Notes: generated from the letters alone by a model not told the origin. DNA of 64,000 nt from Tepidibacter aestuarii (GCF_934924865.1 NZ_OW235315.1:1860001-1924000); one strand, 5' to 3'; counted from the first letter of the stretch, positions 9,324 to 17,880 are shown. Program-made: numbers and translations.

Positions 9324-9936
9324 ATTTTTCACCTTCCAAGTGACTTGTATCATTAGTCTTTATTATTACTGGTCCATAACTTCTAAATTCCACTATATTT
9401 AAAGCTGTATTGTCTTGTTTTATCCTATATATATTTGATAATTCACTTTCTAATAAGCTTAATAATAATACTTTTATAGACATCCCATGTGATACTAACA
9501 CTATATTAGAATTTTCATGCTTTTTATTTAATTCATTTATACAACCCAACAATCTTTGTTTTAACTTATATAGATTTTCTGCTTTAGGTATTAACGCATT
9601 ATGAGGTTCGTTTCTCCAAATAGTATAAATATCTGGATAGTCTCTTTTTATTTCTTCTATTGTAAGACCTTCCCAATCACCAAAATTTATTTCTCTAAGA
9701 GATTCTTTATATTCTACCTTTTTACTCAAAGTATTAGAAATTATTTCAGAGGTTTGAATTGTTCTGCCAAGGTCACTACTATATATATAGTCTATGTTGT
9801 ATTTTGAAAGCTTTTCAGCAAGTTTTTGAGCTTGTTCAATTCCATTTTCAGTTAGTTTTGAATCTCCATGACCTTGAGTTCTACCATCTATATTCCAAAA
9901 AGTTTCTCCATGCCTTATTATAAAAAATCTATTCAT
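9316..9936 (-). CDS. Histidine phosphatase family protein
   Basis: A cytoplasmic phosphatase of the phosphoglycerate mutase-like superfamily. The catalytic RHGE motif is at residues 8-11 (IIRHGETFWN). The second histidine lies in VLVSHGMSIKVLL, and the SDLGRTIQTSEI segment is also typical. Length 206 fits CobC/PhoE-like phosphatases. There are no cobalamin genes nearby, so a specific alpha-ribazole phosphatase role is not supported. It is the first gene of the run that ends with cheR, about 80 bp downstream of the rpiR-type gene. Confidence 0.88.
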   Translation of the reverse strand: MNRFFIIRHGETFWNIDGRTQGHGDSKLTENGIEQAQKLAEKLSKYNIDYIYSSDLGRTIQTSEIISNTLSKKVEYKESLREINFGDWEGLTIEEIKRDYPDIYTIWRNEPHNALIPKAENLYKLKQRLLGCINELNKKHENSNIVLVSHGMSIKVLLLSLLESELSNIYRIKQDNTALNIVEFRSYGPVIIKTNDTSHLEGEKYE

Positions 9937-10019
9937 ATATATCCTCCTATTGTCTATTATAATTCCAACTAAATATTATATAATAAATAACTCCAAACAA
10001 AAAGAAATAGGAAAATTTC

Positions 10020-10883
10020 CTATTTCTCATCGTAAACATGATATTCTTTCCATATAGTTTCTAATTTATCAAAATACTCTTTTATTTCTTCTTTTTTTCT
10101 CATCCCTATAGCTACTATTATTGCGTTTGCAACACTCAAAGGAGCAACTAAAGAGTCCACAAACGATGCCATATTACTCTTAACCGGAATAATTTCTTCA
10201 GATATAGATGCAACAGGTGCAAGCACACTGTCTGTTAATGATATTATGCTAGCTCCTTGATTTTTAGCATAATTTGCAAGCTCAAATGTTCTTTTTGAAT
10301 ATCTTGGAAAACTTATAGCTATTACCAAATCATCTTCTGTAACTTTAAGAATTTGCTCAAATACATCACTTATTCCATAACTTACTATATTCACGTTATC
10401 TAAAATTATATTTAAATAAAAACCTAAATATTCAGATATAGCAGTTGAACTTCTAAGACCTACTATATATATCTTCTTTGCTTTTAATATCTTATTGATC
10501 CCTCTTTGAAAACTTTCTTCATCCAGCTCTTCTATAGTTGTCTTTATATTTTCTATGTCTGATTTCAATACTTTTTTAAGTATAGTCCAATCATTAGAAT
10601 ATTCTTTATTAGACATTTCTACTCTTTGAACAGTTGTAAGTTTTGTCTTTATAAGCTCTTGTAGCGATTTTTGAAGCTTAGGATATCCATCGAATCCTAA
10701 TGCATTAGCAAACCTAACTACAGTTGACTCACTTACACCTACTTTTTCACCTAATTTACCAGCTGTCATAAAAGCCGCTTTGTCATAGTTCGCAAGTATG
10801 AACTGAGCAATAAGTTTTTGACCTTTACTTAATTTGGGAAATTGTTCTTTTATAATGACAATTAAATCTCTAGCTTCTTCCAT
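10020..10883 (-). CDS. RpiR/MurR family transcriptional regulator
   Basis: A 287-residue DNA-binding regulator with an N-terminal RpiR-type helix-turn-helix (about 1-77, including KLGEKVGVSESTVVRFANALGF) and a C-terminal SIS sugar-phosphate-binding domain (about 125-260). It follows korC by seven bases, so it appears to be the last gene of the korDABC operon. RpiR proteins usually sense phosphosugars. Why one is attached to a 2-oxoacid oxidoreductase operon is not clear from the sequence. Confidence 0.9.
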   Translation of the reverse strand: MEEARDLIVIIKEQFPKLSKGQKLIAQFILANYDKAAFMTAGKLGEKVGVSESTVVRFANALGFDGYPKLQKSLQELIKTKLTTVQRVEMSNKEYSNDWTILKKVLKSDIENIKTTIEELDEESFQRGINKILKAKKIYIVGLRSSTAISEYLGFYLNIILDNVNIVSYGISDVFEQILKVTEDDLVIAISFPRYSKRTFELANYAKNQGASIISLTDSVLAPVASISEEIIPVKSNMASFVDSLVAPLSVANAIIVAIGMRKKEEIKEYFDKLETIWKEYHVYDEK

Positions 10884-10890
10884 ATAAAAC

Positions 10891-11436
10891 TTAACTCCTA
10901 TTTAATATATTTTTTATCAACATTTTCCCTTCATCAAAAGCTTTTATATTTAAGTGTTCACTTCCTTGAGGTACTCTTGCTAATATTGCTTCTTTTAAAC
11001 TTTCGTCTTTGATATCCTCAATAAGTTCTTTAATAGCTCCTAATGCAACTATATTCGAAACCATTTGCTTTCCTATTTTTTCTTTAGCTGTATCTATTAT
11101 AGGTATCTTATAACAAAAGTCAGTATCTATATTATCCCCTATATTAACACAAGAATCAACCAGCAATATCGATTTTTTCTTCATATTTTTTGCATATTTA
11201 TCAAAAGATTTTTGTGTTAGGCATAAAAGCAAATCTGGATCATTAACTTTTGGATAATTTATATCTCTATTACTTATTATAACCTCTGACTTACTAGCAC
11301 CGCCTCTAGCCTCTGGCCCATATGATTGACTTTGAACTGCATTAAATCCATTTTTTATAACACTTTCAGCTAATATTATACCAGCAAGTATCAACCCTTG
11401 CCCTCCTGATCCTGTTAATCTCAATTCCTTTCTCAT
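10891..11436 (-). CDS. korC: 2-oxoacid:ferredoxin oxidoreductase gamma subunit
   Basis: Gamma subunit of a four-subunit enzyme that oxidatively decarboxylates 2-oxoacids to acyl-CoA with reduction of ferredoxin. The 181 residues contain the family start LRLTGSGGQGLILAGIILAE and the SYGPEARGGASKSEVIIS segment. Its start overlaps the end of korB by four bases. Overall subunit make-up (delta, alpha, beta, gamma) and the alpha sequence favour 2-oxoglutarate oxidoreductase, but a branched-chain 2-ketoacid enzyme (Vor) cannot be excluded. Confidence 0.9.
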   Translation of the reverse strand: MRKELRLTGSGGQGLILAGIILAESVIKNGFNAVQSQSYGPEARGGASKSEVIISNRDINYPKVNDPDLLLCLTQKSFDKYAKNMKKKSILLVDSCVNIGDNIDTDFCYKIPIIDTAKEKIGKQMVSNIVALGAIKELIEDIKDESLKEAILARVPQGSEHLNIKAFDEGKMLIKNILNRS

Positions 11437-12260
11437 ATAGACATCTCCTTTTTAAACATATCTATAATTTTAAAATATTCCTCTATATATTCAGGTTCAT
11501 GGACATCTTTAAATTCTCCCATAAATATTTTATTTTCTATATCATCTTTATTTAATTTATCTTTAGCTGATATATCAATAAATTTATCTTTCATACCTTT
11601 TATTAAATCAACTGCACTACCTTTTTTATTTTTTCTTCCATAATAAGTAGGACAAACGCTTACCCCTTCTACCAGAGAAAAGCCTTTATGATCAATTCCT
11701 TTTTTTACATATTCAATCATTTTTTTAACATGATATACAGTAGATCTAGCTACATAAGTAGCTCCTGCACCTGATGCTAGTTCACAAATGTCAAATGCCT
11801 TATCTATATTTCCATAAGGTGCTGTAGTACCTTTTTCTTTATTTGGAGTTGTAGGAGAATATTGTCCACCTGTCATTCCATATATATTATTATTGAATAT
11901 AATAGTTGTTATATCTATGTTTCTTCGACATGCATGTATTAAATGATTTCCACCAATAGCACTGGCATCCCCATCTCCAGATATAACTATAACTTTTAAA
12001 TCAGGATTTGAAACTTTAAGACCGGTTGCAAATGCGATTGCTCTTCCATGTGTTGTATGTAAAGTATTAAAATCCATGTACCCAGCTGCTCTTGATGAAC
12101 ATCCTATACCAGACACTATGCATACTTTATCTTTATCCAAATTCAATTCTTCTATTGCAACTGCTATACTTCTCATCAATATTCCATGCCCACATCCTGG
12201 ACACCAAATATGTGGAAGTCTATCTACTCTAAAATTATTTTTTATTATTTTGCTAGGCAT
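11433..12260 (-). CDS. korB: 2-oxoacid:ferredoxin oxidoreductase beta subunit (TPP-binding)
   Basis: This subunit binds thiamine pyrophosphate and a [4Fe-4S] cluster. The WCPGCGHGILMRS motif is near residue 19, and the TPP motif ISGDGDASAIGGNH with the downstream NNNIYGMTGGQYSPTTP segment is present. Length 275 is usual. A GGGGG site precedes the ATG, which lies within the end of korA (16-bp overlap). It works with korA, korC and korD as one complex feeding low-potential electrons to ferredoxin. Confidence 0.93.
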   Translation of the reverse strand: MPSKIIKNNFRVDRLPHIWCPGCGHGILMRSIAVAIEELNLDKDKVCIVSGIGCSSRAAGYMDFNTLHTTHGRAIAFATGLKVSNPDLKVIVISGDGDASAIGGNHLIHACRRNIDITTIIFNNNIYGMTGGQYSPTTPNKEKGTTAPYGNIDKAFDICELASGAGATYVARSTVYHVKKMIEYVKKGIDHKGFSLVEGVSVCPTYYGRKNKKGSAVDLIKGMKDKFIDISAKDKLNKDDIENKIFMGEFKDVHEPEYIEEYFKIIDMFKKEMSI

Positions 12261-13396
12261 TTTTCCAATACCCCCTTTACGTAATCATTTATGTGCTCAG
12301 GAGTTATAATTTCTCCATTTGCCTTATTGACTCCATAAATATTACAATCCTCTTTAACTATTCTCTCTATTTCTTGTCTTACTTGACCCAAATTCATCTC
12401 CGGAACAAATATCATATCTTTGTTTTTACTTATTTGTTTTATTTTTTCCTCTGGAAATGGCCATATTGTTTTTAAAACAAACATACCTGCTTTTATACCT
12501 TCATTCCTAAGATTTTCAACTGCCTCTTTAGTAGATCTTGCCATACATCCAAATGTAACAAATAAGATATCAGAATCATCAATTAAATATTCTTCATATA
12601 TCAATATATCATCTAAATTTGAATTTATTTTTCCCATTAATCTGTTTAATAATCTTTCTGCTTCATTAGTGCTATTAACAGGAAATCCTGTTTCATCATG
12701 CACAAGTCCTGTTACATTATATCTGTAGCCTTCTCCAAAATTAGCCATGGCAGGAACCAAATCTTCAGTATATTCATATGCTTTGTACTCATTAGGTTCT
12801 ACTTTAGGTTTTTTTCTATCTATTACAACCATATCTCCTTGATTTGGAACTATTACTTTCTCTCTCATATGTGCTATAACTTCGTCCATTAATAATATTA
12901 CAGGCGTTCTATATTTTTCTGAAAAATTGAATGCTTTTACAGTAAGCTCAAACGTCTCGCTAACACTCGTTGGTGATAATACTATTATTGGATGGTCTCC
13001 ATGAGTACCCCATTTTGCCTGCATTACATCCCCTTGTGATGGACAAGTTGGAAGTCCCGTACTTGGTCCTCCTCTTTGCACATTCACTATTACACATGGT
13101 ATTTCTGTGATGCATGCATACCCTATATTTTCTTGTTTTAATGAAAATCCTGGGCCACTAGTTGCTGTCATTGATTTTAATCCCCCTAATGATCCACCAA
13201 TAACAGCTGCCATGCTGGCTATTTCATCTTCCATTTGTATAAATTTGCCTCCAATTTTCGGAAGCATTACAGCTGATAATTCTGCAATTTCAGTTGAAGG
13301 TGTTATTGGATAACCGGCAAAAAATTTCATACCAGCATAAATAGCTCCATGTACACAAGCTTCATTACCTTGAAGAAGTTTTATATTATTGTGCAT
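12245..13396 (-). CDS. korA: 2-oxoacid:ferredoxin oxidoreductase alpha subunit
   Basis: The 383-residue alpha subunit has the N-terminal domain I (GNEACVHGAIYAGMKFFAGY, then PITPSTEIAE) and the TSGPGFSLKQENIGYA region that form the active site with KorB. The central part (EYLIDDSDILFVTFGCMARS) is domain II. No N-terminal gamma-domain fusion is present, consistent with the separate korC gene. The start follows AAGGAGG and overlaps the end of the ferredoxin-like korD by 11 bases. Confidence 0.92.
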   Translation of the reverse strand: MHNNIKLLQGNEACVHGAIYAGMKFFAGYPITPSTEIAELSAVMLPKIGGKFIQMEDEIASMAAVIGGSLGGLKSMTATSGPGFSLKQENIGYACITEIPCVIVNVQRGGPSTGLPTCPSQGDVMQAKWGTHGDHPIIVLSPTSVSETFELTVKAFNFSEKYRTPVILLMDEVIAHMREKVIVPNQGDMVVIDRKKPKVEPNEYKAYEYTEDLVPAMANFGEGYRYNVTGLVHDETGFPVNSTNEAERLLNRLMGKINSNLDDILIYEEYLIDDSDILFVTFGCMARSTKEAVENLRNEGIKAGMFVLKTIWPFPEEKIKQISKNKDMIFVPEMNLGQVRQEIERIVKEDCNIYGVNKANGEIITPEHINDYVKGVLEKCLAK

Positions 13397-13613
13397 ATGC
13401 TTTATCCTCCTTACACATTACATTTTCTAAGTATATTGCATAGTCAGGACATCTCATTTCACATAATCCGCATTTTATACATTTGTCTTCTTGCATTATA
13501 TGTACCTTATCATTTTTTATTTCCAAAATTTTTTTAGGACAAAATTCTACACATATTCCACAACCCTTGCACCAATCACGTTTTATAACTAATTGTTTAT
13601 CATCCCCTGGCAT
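13386..13613 (-). CDS. korD: 2-oxoacid:ferredoxin oxidoreductase delta subunit (2x[4Fe-4S])
   Basis: A 75-residue ferredoxin-like subunit with two CxxCxxCxxxC clusters, CKGCGICVEFCPKKI and CIKCGLCEMRCPDYA. It passes electrons from KorB to ferredoxin. The start is placed at the ATG 13611-13613, giving MPGDDKQLVIKRDWCKGCG, because TTGGGGGT precedes it. The longer reading frame upstream lacks such a site and has an unlikely basic extension. It is the first gene of korDABC. Confidence 0.9.
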   Translation of the reverse strand: MPGDDKQLVIKRDWCKGCGICVEFCPKKILEIKNDKVHIMQEDKCIKCGLCEMRCPDYAIYLENVMCKEDKAYAQ

Positions 13614-13801
13614 TTTTTTACCCCCAATGCATTTTAAAATCTTTATTAACTTCATATTATCAAATTTTTTGATATATTGCAATTTAAATTTCATTTTTGT
13701 TTTCAAGCCCTTCATTTTGAAGTCAAACTTTCTTTATTCTAAAAATTCCAAACGTGACAATTCCAATATTTTACACGTATTTATTCTATATTTTTGAACA
13801 T

Positions 13802-13836
13802 AAAAAAAATAGCCCCTTGATAAAAGAGCTATTTTC
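13802..13836 (-). terminator. Terminator after mnmM
   Basis: On the minus strand the stem AAAATAGC...GCTATTTT starts at the stop codon and runs into eight T. It ends the rluB-like/GNAT/mnmM transcript and separates it from korD. Confidence 0.85.
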
Positions 13837-14410
13837 AATCAACTTTTTTCTCCACCAATATAAGTTGCGGAGGGTTATTTTTTTGATTTTTAAAACTACA
13901 TTTCAATACATCAAATTTTCTTTGTTCTAAGTTAAACAATAACTTTTCTACAGCTTCTTTTTCTTCTAACCCGCCCTCATGTCCTACATATATACAAATG
14001 CTTAATACTCCATTTTTTTTCAAAAGATCAAGTGACTTTTTTAATGCTGCAACAGTTGTGTCTGCTTTAGTTTTTATATTATGATCTAATTTAGGCAAAT
14101 ATCCTAAATTGAAAAATATAGAATCCACTTTTTCATTTATATACTTATCTATATTTTCATGTCCATCTAATATCAACGTAACATTATCGAATAAATTTTC
14201 TTTTTTTAATCTTTTTTCTGTATTTTCTATAGCTTCTTTTTGTATATCAAACCCATAAACCTTACCTGTTTTCCCTACCTTTTCCGATAGATATTGTGTA
14301 TCATATCCATTACCAACAGTAGCATCTATAACTACACAGCCTTCTTTAATTATGTCTTTGTTTATTAGTTTTGTAAAATCAGTTACATTAGTTAAATATT
14401 TAGATCTCAA
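13835..14410 (-). CDS. mnmM: MnmM (YtqB)-type class I SAM methyltransferase
   Basis: Probable tRNA-modifying methyltransferase of the YtqB/MnmM family, which methylates the wobble uridine side chain in Firmicutes. The SAM motif VVIDATVGNGYDTQYL and the family signatures VYGFDIQKEAIENT, FFNLGYLPK and NNPPQLILVEK are all present. I place the start at a TTG (14408-14410) preceded by TAGGAGG with about six bases spacing, giving 191 residues; the Shine-Dalgarno overlaps the stop of the GNAT gene. The longer upstream frame has no site. The assignment rests on motifs from memory. Confidence 0.8.
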   Translation of the reverse strand: MRSKYLTNVTDFTKLINKDIIKEGCVVIDATVGNGYDTQYLSEKVGKTGKVYGFDIQKEAIENTEKRLKKENLFDNVTLILDGHENIDKYINEKVDSIFFNLGYLPKLDHNIKTKADTTVAALKKSLDLLKKNGVLSICIYVGHEGGLEEKEAVEKLLFNLEQRKFDVLKCSFKNQKNNPPQLILVEKKVD

Positions 14411-14420
14411 ATTTTTCCTC

Positions 14421-14858
14421 CTAATCTTTTTTATTACTCCTGCAAGGATTTTCAAAAAAATCTGCAAGTTTTATATATGAATATTCATTTTCATCTATAT
14501 CTATATCTAATAAAAAATCTCTATTATATAATTTATCAAAACCTATATTCTTATAAAAATTCATTTGTCCGCACTCTTTAACCATAAATATTTTTATTCC
14601 ATTAATATCTGCCATATTTAATAAAGATTTTATAAGCCCATCTTTTAAAACCATTTCTAGTGTCTTATCAAATATATTTATTGTGCTTAAAAAAGCTATA
14701 TTATTTTTTATCTCATATCCTGCAAACCCTAAAAGTTCTTCATTTTCATATGAGCATAATATATTTTGTTTTATTTTGCTATAATCTAAATTTTCTTTTT
14801 CTAAAATGCTTTTAATTCTAATTTCACTTTTTTCATACATTTTACAAATACTTATCAT
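14421..14858 (-). CDS. GNAT-like acetyltransferase
   Basis: A small protein of 145 residues with a GNAT-like pattern: a central strand segment ENEELLGFAGYEIKNN, a possible acetyl-CoA loop region, and the C-terminal FYKNIGFDKLYNRDFLL that is typical of the fold. The canonical glycine loop is weak, so the call is tentative. The ATG at 14856-14858 has AGAGGTGA upstream; a GTG three codons earlier overlaps that site. It lies between the pseudouridine synthase and mnmM and is likely co-transcribed. Substrate unknown. Confidence 0.65.
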   Translation of the reverse strand: MISICKMYEKSEIRIKSILEKENLDYSKIKQNILCSYENEELLGFAGYEIKNNIAFLSTINIFDKTLEMVLKDGLIKSLLNMADINGIKIFMVKECGQMNFYKNIGFDKLYNRDFLLDIDIDENEYSYIKLADFFENPCRSNKKD

Positions 14859-14873
14859 TATTTTCACCTCTAA

Positions 14874-15581
14874 TTATAAAGATTTTAAATAATTTATTTC
14901 GTTTTGAGTTAAGTTTCTATATTTTCCAACTTTAAGATTTCCAAGTTCTATATCTCCTAGAGCTGTTCTTTTTAAAGATAAAACAGGATGACCTATTGCT
15001 TTACACATTTTTCTTACCTGTCTGTTTTTGCCTTCATGTATTTTGATTTCACACATACTTTGTTTTTCTTCTTTTTTTATAACTTTGAATTCTGCTGGTG
15101 CAGTTACATAGTCTTCTATTTTTAATCCAGATTTAAATTGTTTTATTTTAATTTCATTAGGTACCAACTTAAGTCTTGCTAAATAAGTTTTAACAACTTC
15201 ATGCTTAGGATGAGTTAATCTGTATGTAAGGTCTCCATCATTAGTTAATATTAAAAGCCCAGATGTTTCATAGTCAAGCCTTCCAATAGGATATATTCTT
15301 TCATCAATATCTTTAACCAAATCAAGTACTGTTTTTCTATTAAACTGATCTTTTACAGTTGTAACATAGCCTTCTGGCTTATTTATAAGTATATATACAT
15401 TTTTTTGTTCTATATTTATTATTTTGCCATTGACTTCTACTTCATCTTGATTTTCATCAACATCTATTCCTAGTTCTTCTACTATCTTTCCATTAACTTT
15501 TACTTTTTTATTTTTTATTAACTCATCAGATTTTCTTCTTGAAGCCACTCCGCATAATGCCATATATTTATTTAATCTCAT
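14874..15581 (-). CDS. RsuA/RluB-type pseudouridine synthase
   Basis: Modifies a specific uridine in rRNA. The 235-residue product has an N-terminal S4 RNA-binding domain (RLNKYMALCGVASRRKSDEL) and the catalytic motif GRLDYETSGLLILTNDGD, whose aspartate (in GRLD) is the nucleophile. The conserved KNRQVRKMCKAIGHPVLSLKR segment lies near the C-terminus. Length and Gram-positive context favour an RluB-like enzyme, but the exact target cannot be read from sequence. It heads the operon with the GNAT gene and mnmM. Confidence 0.9.
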   Translation of the reverse strand: MRLNKYMALCGVASRRKSDELIKNKKVKVNGKIVEELGIDVDENQDEVEVNGKIINIEQKNVYILINKPEGYVTTVKDQFNRKTVLDLVKDIDERIYPIGRLDYETSGLLILTNDGDLTYRLTHPKHEVVKTYLARLKLVPNEIKIKQFKSGLKIEDYVTAPAEFKVIKKEEKQSMCEIKIHEGKNRQVRKMCKAIGHPVLSLKRTALGDIELGNLKVGKYRNLTQNEINYLKSL

Positions 15582-15635
15582 ACTAATTCTCCTTTTCTAA
15601 TTTGTTGCTAAGATATATTTTTTTATAATGGATAT

Positions 15636-15675
15636 GAGATTATGCTCCTTTTAACTTATAAGTAAGCATAATCTC
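15636..15675. repeat. Perfect 11-bp inverted repeat in a divergent intergenic region
   Basis: Arms GAGATTATGCT and AGCATAATCTC flank an 18-base loop that itself contains ACTTATAAGT. It lies about 55 bp upstream of the pseudouridine synthase start and about 180 bp from the divergent permease. No T-run follows, so an operator or 5' leader structure is more likely than a terminator. Confidence 0.6.
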
Positions 15676-15853
15676 TGTAGTGAATTTAAAAAAGTTTCCC
15701 CTTTAATAATAAAGACTTTTTTATTATATAGTTATATATGTTTTTTTTCTATAGATTTTAACCAATTTATGTTGTGAAAGGCCTAATATAATGTTAAAAT
15801 ACCTCTTATATCATATATTTCAAATATCGAAGTTATTTTGTAGGAGGTTTGTA

Positions 15854-16945
15854 ATGCTTTCAAGATATAAAACTAAACATATAATTTTTTTACTGTTAAT
15901 ATCATTAATCATCTTTAAATTTGTAAATAATCCCGAATTTTTTATCCAAAGATTTAACTCTGCGATTTCTTTGATAAGTCCTTTTATTTGGGCTGTTTGT
16001 ATTGCATATCTTCTCAACCCAATAATGGTTTATTTTGAAAAAAGATTTAATATGAGAAGATCTTTTAGTATAATGCTAATTTACTTTCTATTAATAAGTA
16101 TTATAAATTTTACCATTACTATACTATCTCCTAAAATAATCGATAGTATAAATGATTTATCTAAAGATCTTCCAGTATATATGTCTACAGTTCAAGAGTG
16201 GATAAACGAAAATATCATAAAATCCAAATTACTACAATATAGTAATCCTTTCTTAAAAGAAAATTTAAAGGAAATAATAAATGAAGTATTAGGCTTTTTA
16301 AATATTACATCTAGTAATTTAGTAACTCAAGCTATAAATATTACTTCTAATTTATTTAATGCTATACTTGGAGTAATAATTTCTATTTATCTATTAAAAG
16401 ATAAAGAAAACCTTATATACAATATTAAAAGACTTTTATATGCAATTTTAGGAAAATTCAAGTCAGATAAAGTTGCAGATTTTTTTAAGATAGTAAATAA
16501 GATTTTTTCTCAGTACATAATAGGAAAATCTATAGATTCCTTAATAATAGGTATTATATGTTTCGCTGGTTTATTAATGCTTAAAGTTCCTTATTCTCTT
16601 TTGATAAGCATAATAATATGTGTATCTAATATGATTCCTTACTTCGGTCCATTTATAGGAGCTGTGCCTGCTGTTCTTATTACTTTAATAAATAATCCTA
16701 TACAAGCTATTTGGGTAGCTTTATTTATACTACTGCTTCAGCAATTTGATGGTCTTTACCTTGGACCTAAAATATTGGGAGATAAAGTAGGCCTGAACCC
16801 CTTATGGATTATAGTTGCAGTTATATTAGGTGGAGGACTATTTGGTATTGCAGGCATGTTTTTAGGTGTTCCTGCAATGGCTATTACAAAAATACAACTT
16901 GAGAAATATATAGATATAAAACTAAAAAATAAAAATATAGTGTAA
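15854..16945 (+). CDS. AI-2E family transporter (YtvI/PerM-like permease)
   Basis: A multi-pass membrane protein of 363 residues from the chosen ATG (MLSRYKTKHIIFLLLISLII), with hydrophobic segments throughout and the family signature regions IYLLKDKENLI, VSNMIPYFGPFIGAVPAVLI and LGPKILGDKVGLNPLWIIVAVILGG (given here in part). The start at 15854 has AGGAGG six bases upstream; an ATG 21 codons earlier lacks a site. Members transport diverse or unknown solutes, so no substrate is assigned. It is a single-gene unit ended by a strong terminator. Confidence 0.88.
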   Translation: MLSRYKTKHIIFLLLISLIIFKFVNNPEFFIQRFNSAISLISPFIWAVCIAYLLNPIMVYFEKRFNMRRSFSIMLIYFLLISIINFTITILSPKIIDSINDLSKDLPVYMSTVQEWINENIIKSKLLQYSNPFLKENLKEIINEVLGFLNITSSNLVTQAINITSNLFNAILGVIISIYLLKDKENLIYNIKRLLYAILGKFKSDKVADFFKIVNKIFSQYIIGKSIDSLIIGIICFAGLLMLKVPYSLLISIIICVSNMIPYFGPFIGAVPAVLITLINNPIQAIWVALFILLLQQFDGLYLGPKILGDKVGLNPLWIIVAVILGGGLFGIAGMFLGVPAMAITKIQLEKYIDIKLKNKNIV

Positions 16946-16952
16946 ACAAATT

Positions 16953-17003
16953 AAAAGAGTTATTTCACTTTAGAAATTAATTTCAAAGCGAAATAACTCT
17001 TTT
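16953..17003 (+). terminator. Terminator after the AI-2E family permease
   Basis: Long stem built from AAAGAGTTATTTC and GAAATAACTCTTT, with an extra CTTT/AAAG section and a T-run, just after the stop. Confidence 0.88.
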
Positions 17004-17059
17004 TATACAAAAAAGTGAAAAACTTCAAATATATAATTTGCTCCATTGGTTAAATTAAT

Positions 17060-17135
17060 ATAAAGCGAAACTTAATTTAGATGGAATTTTCACTCTATCT
17101 GAATTTATAGCTACGTAAGTGCTCTTTGGGTAAAG
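17060..17135 (-). repeat. Truncated copy of the 149-bp structured repeat (copy C)
   Basis: Read on the minus strand this matches the last 75 or so bases of the full copies at 53082-53230 and 63216-63364: the ACTTACG segment, the terminal hairpin and the ending TTAAGTTTCGCTTTAT. The 5' half is missing. It lies between a terminator and the 49-codon gene at 17160, opposite in orientation to that gene. The hairpin is kept with two mismatches. Confidence 0.85.
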
Positions 17136-17159
17136 TATAGTTTGAAAGGAGGTAAATCA

Positions 17160-17309
17160 ATGTATAGATATACTAAAAACAAATCATGTAATGATAGATT
17201 AGAATTTGCTGATGAATTGAATCTACCTAATTCTCAACATCCAAAACAAACAGGTTCTGTAAGCCAGAACACAAGTAGACCGCTACCTAAAAAGTATAAG
17301 AAAAAGTAG
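17160..17309 (+). CDS. Small basic hypothetical protein (49 aa)
   Basis: A short frame of 49 codons starting MYRYTKNKSCNDRLEFADEL and ending RPLPKKYKKK. Its reality is supported by AAAGGAGGT six bases before the ATG and by a strong terminator immediately after the stop. It is hydrophilic, rich in Lys, Asn and Ser, with no membrane segment. I do not recognise the family. Small sporulation-related proteins have this kind of make-up, but nothing here proves that. Confidence 0.7.
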   Translation: MYRYTKNKSCNDRLEFADELNLPNSQHPKQTGSVSQNTSRPLPKKYKKK

Positions 17310-17311
17310 AG

Positions 17312-17355
17312 AAATAAAAATGGGCTATTTAATTAAAATAAGCCCATTTTTATTT
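17312..17355. terminator. Bidirectional terminator
   Basis: Near-perfect long stem with arms AAATAAAAATGGGCT and AGCCCATTTTTATTT. It ends the 49-codon plus-strand gene and overlaps the 3' end of the minus-strand frame at 17333-17557. Confidence 0.88.
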
Positions 17356-17557
17356 CTATAAAGTAAACTACAACTCCAATAATTAGATCTGGTATTAATC
17401 CAATTAAGACACCTGCTATAATAGAGAATAAGCCTTGAGATACCATAATATTGGTAAGTGCAAGCTCCCCTGCAGCATAGTTTCCCCTACCTACTATAAA
17501 TATAAATATTTCATGCAACATATACCCAAGTTGATACAAATACAGTTTCTTAAGCAT
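17333..17557 (-). CDS. Hypothetical small membrane protein (possibly decayed)
   Basis: A 74-residue frame, with a hydrophobic stretch near the N-terminus and a long one at the C-terminus (LFSIIAGVLIGLIPDLIIGV). No clear Shine-Dalgarno site precedes the ATG, which overlaps the stop of an 11-codon frame (MSLKETLIHNA). The last codons are inside a terminator stem. Together with the frameshifted fragment just upstream (17616-17880), this may be residue of a larger broken locus. No family recognised. Confidence 0.4.
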   Translation of the reverse strand: MLKKLYLYQLGYMLHEIFIFIVGRGNYAAGELALTNIMVSQGLFSIIAGVLIGLIPDLIIGVVVYFIEIKMGLF

Positions 17558-17615
17558 TATGTATTAAAGTTTCTTTTAAAGACATTTTCTTAAGTTCTTC
17601 TTCATGTGTATCATC

Positions 17616-17880
17616 TTATAAAAACTTATTACTCATTATCATCATTATTATAGACACAACAGTACCAGTTATACCAATAGTTTTGCCTAAGTTTTTTATC
17701 CCTAAATCATTTACGTCTATTTGAAAAAGTAGCATAACTCCTAAAGTAAAACCTACAAATATAAAATCCACTATGAGTTGTTTTATATCCTATACTATCA
17801 ATTTTTTGATGTCCCTTAGCCTTATTATAAAGAGCTATATCAACTTCATCCCCTTCTTCAATTTTACTTTTTCCTCTTAT
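17616..17880 (-). pseudogene. Frameshifted membrane protein fragment, DUF3592-like
   Basis: Two minus-strand frames join into one plausible protein: RGKSKIEEGDEVDIALYNKA, then after a shift near 17780 a hydrophobic part including IVDFIFVGFTLGVMLLFQ and IGITGTVVSIIMMIMSNKFL. The GDEV-xx-LYN pattern followed by a membrane segment resembles DUF3592 proteins, but this is a memory-based guess. There is no start codon upstream; a stop precedes the frame. I read it as a decayed gene lacking its N-terminus. Confidence 0.5.
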
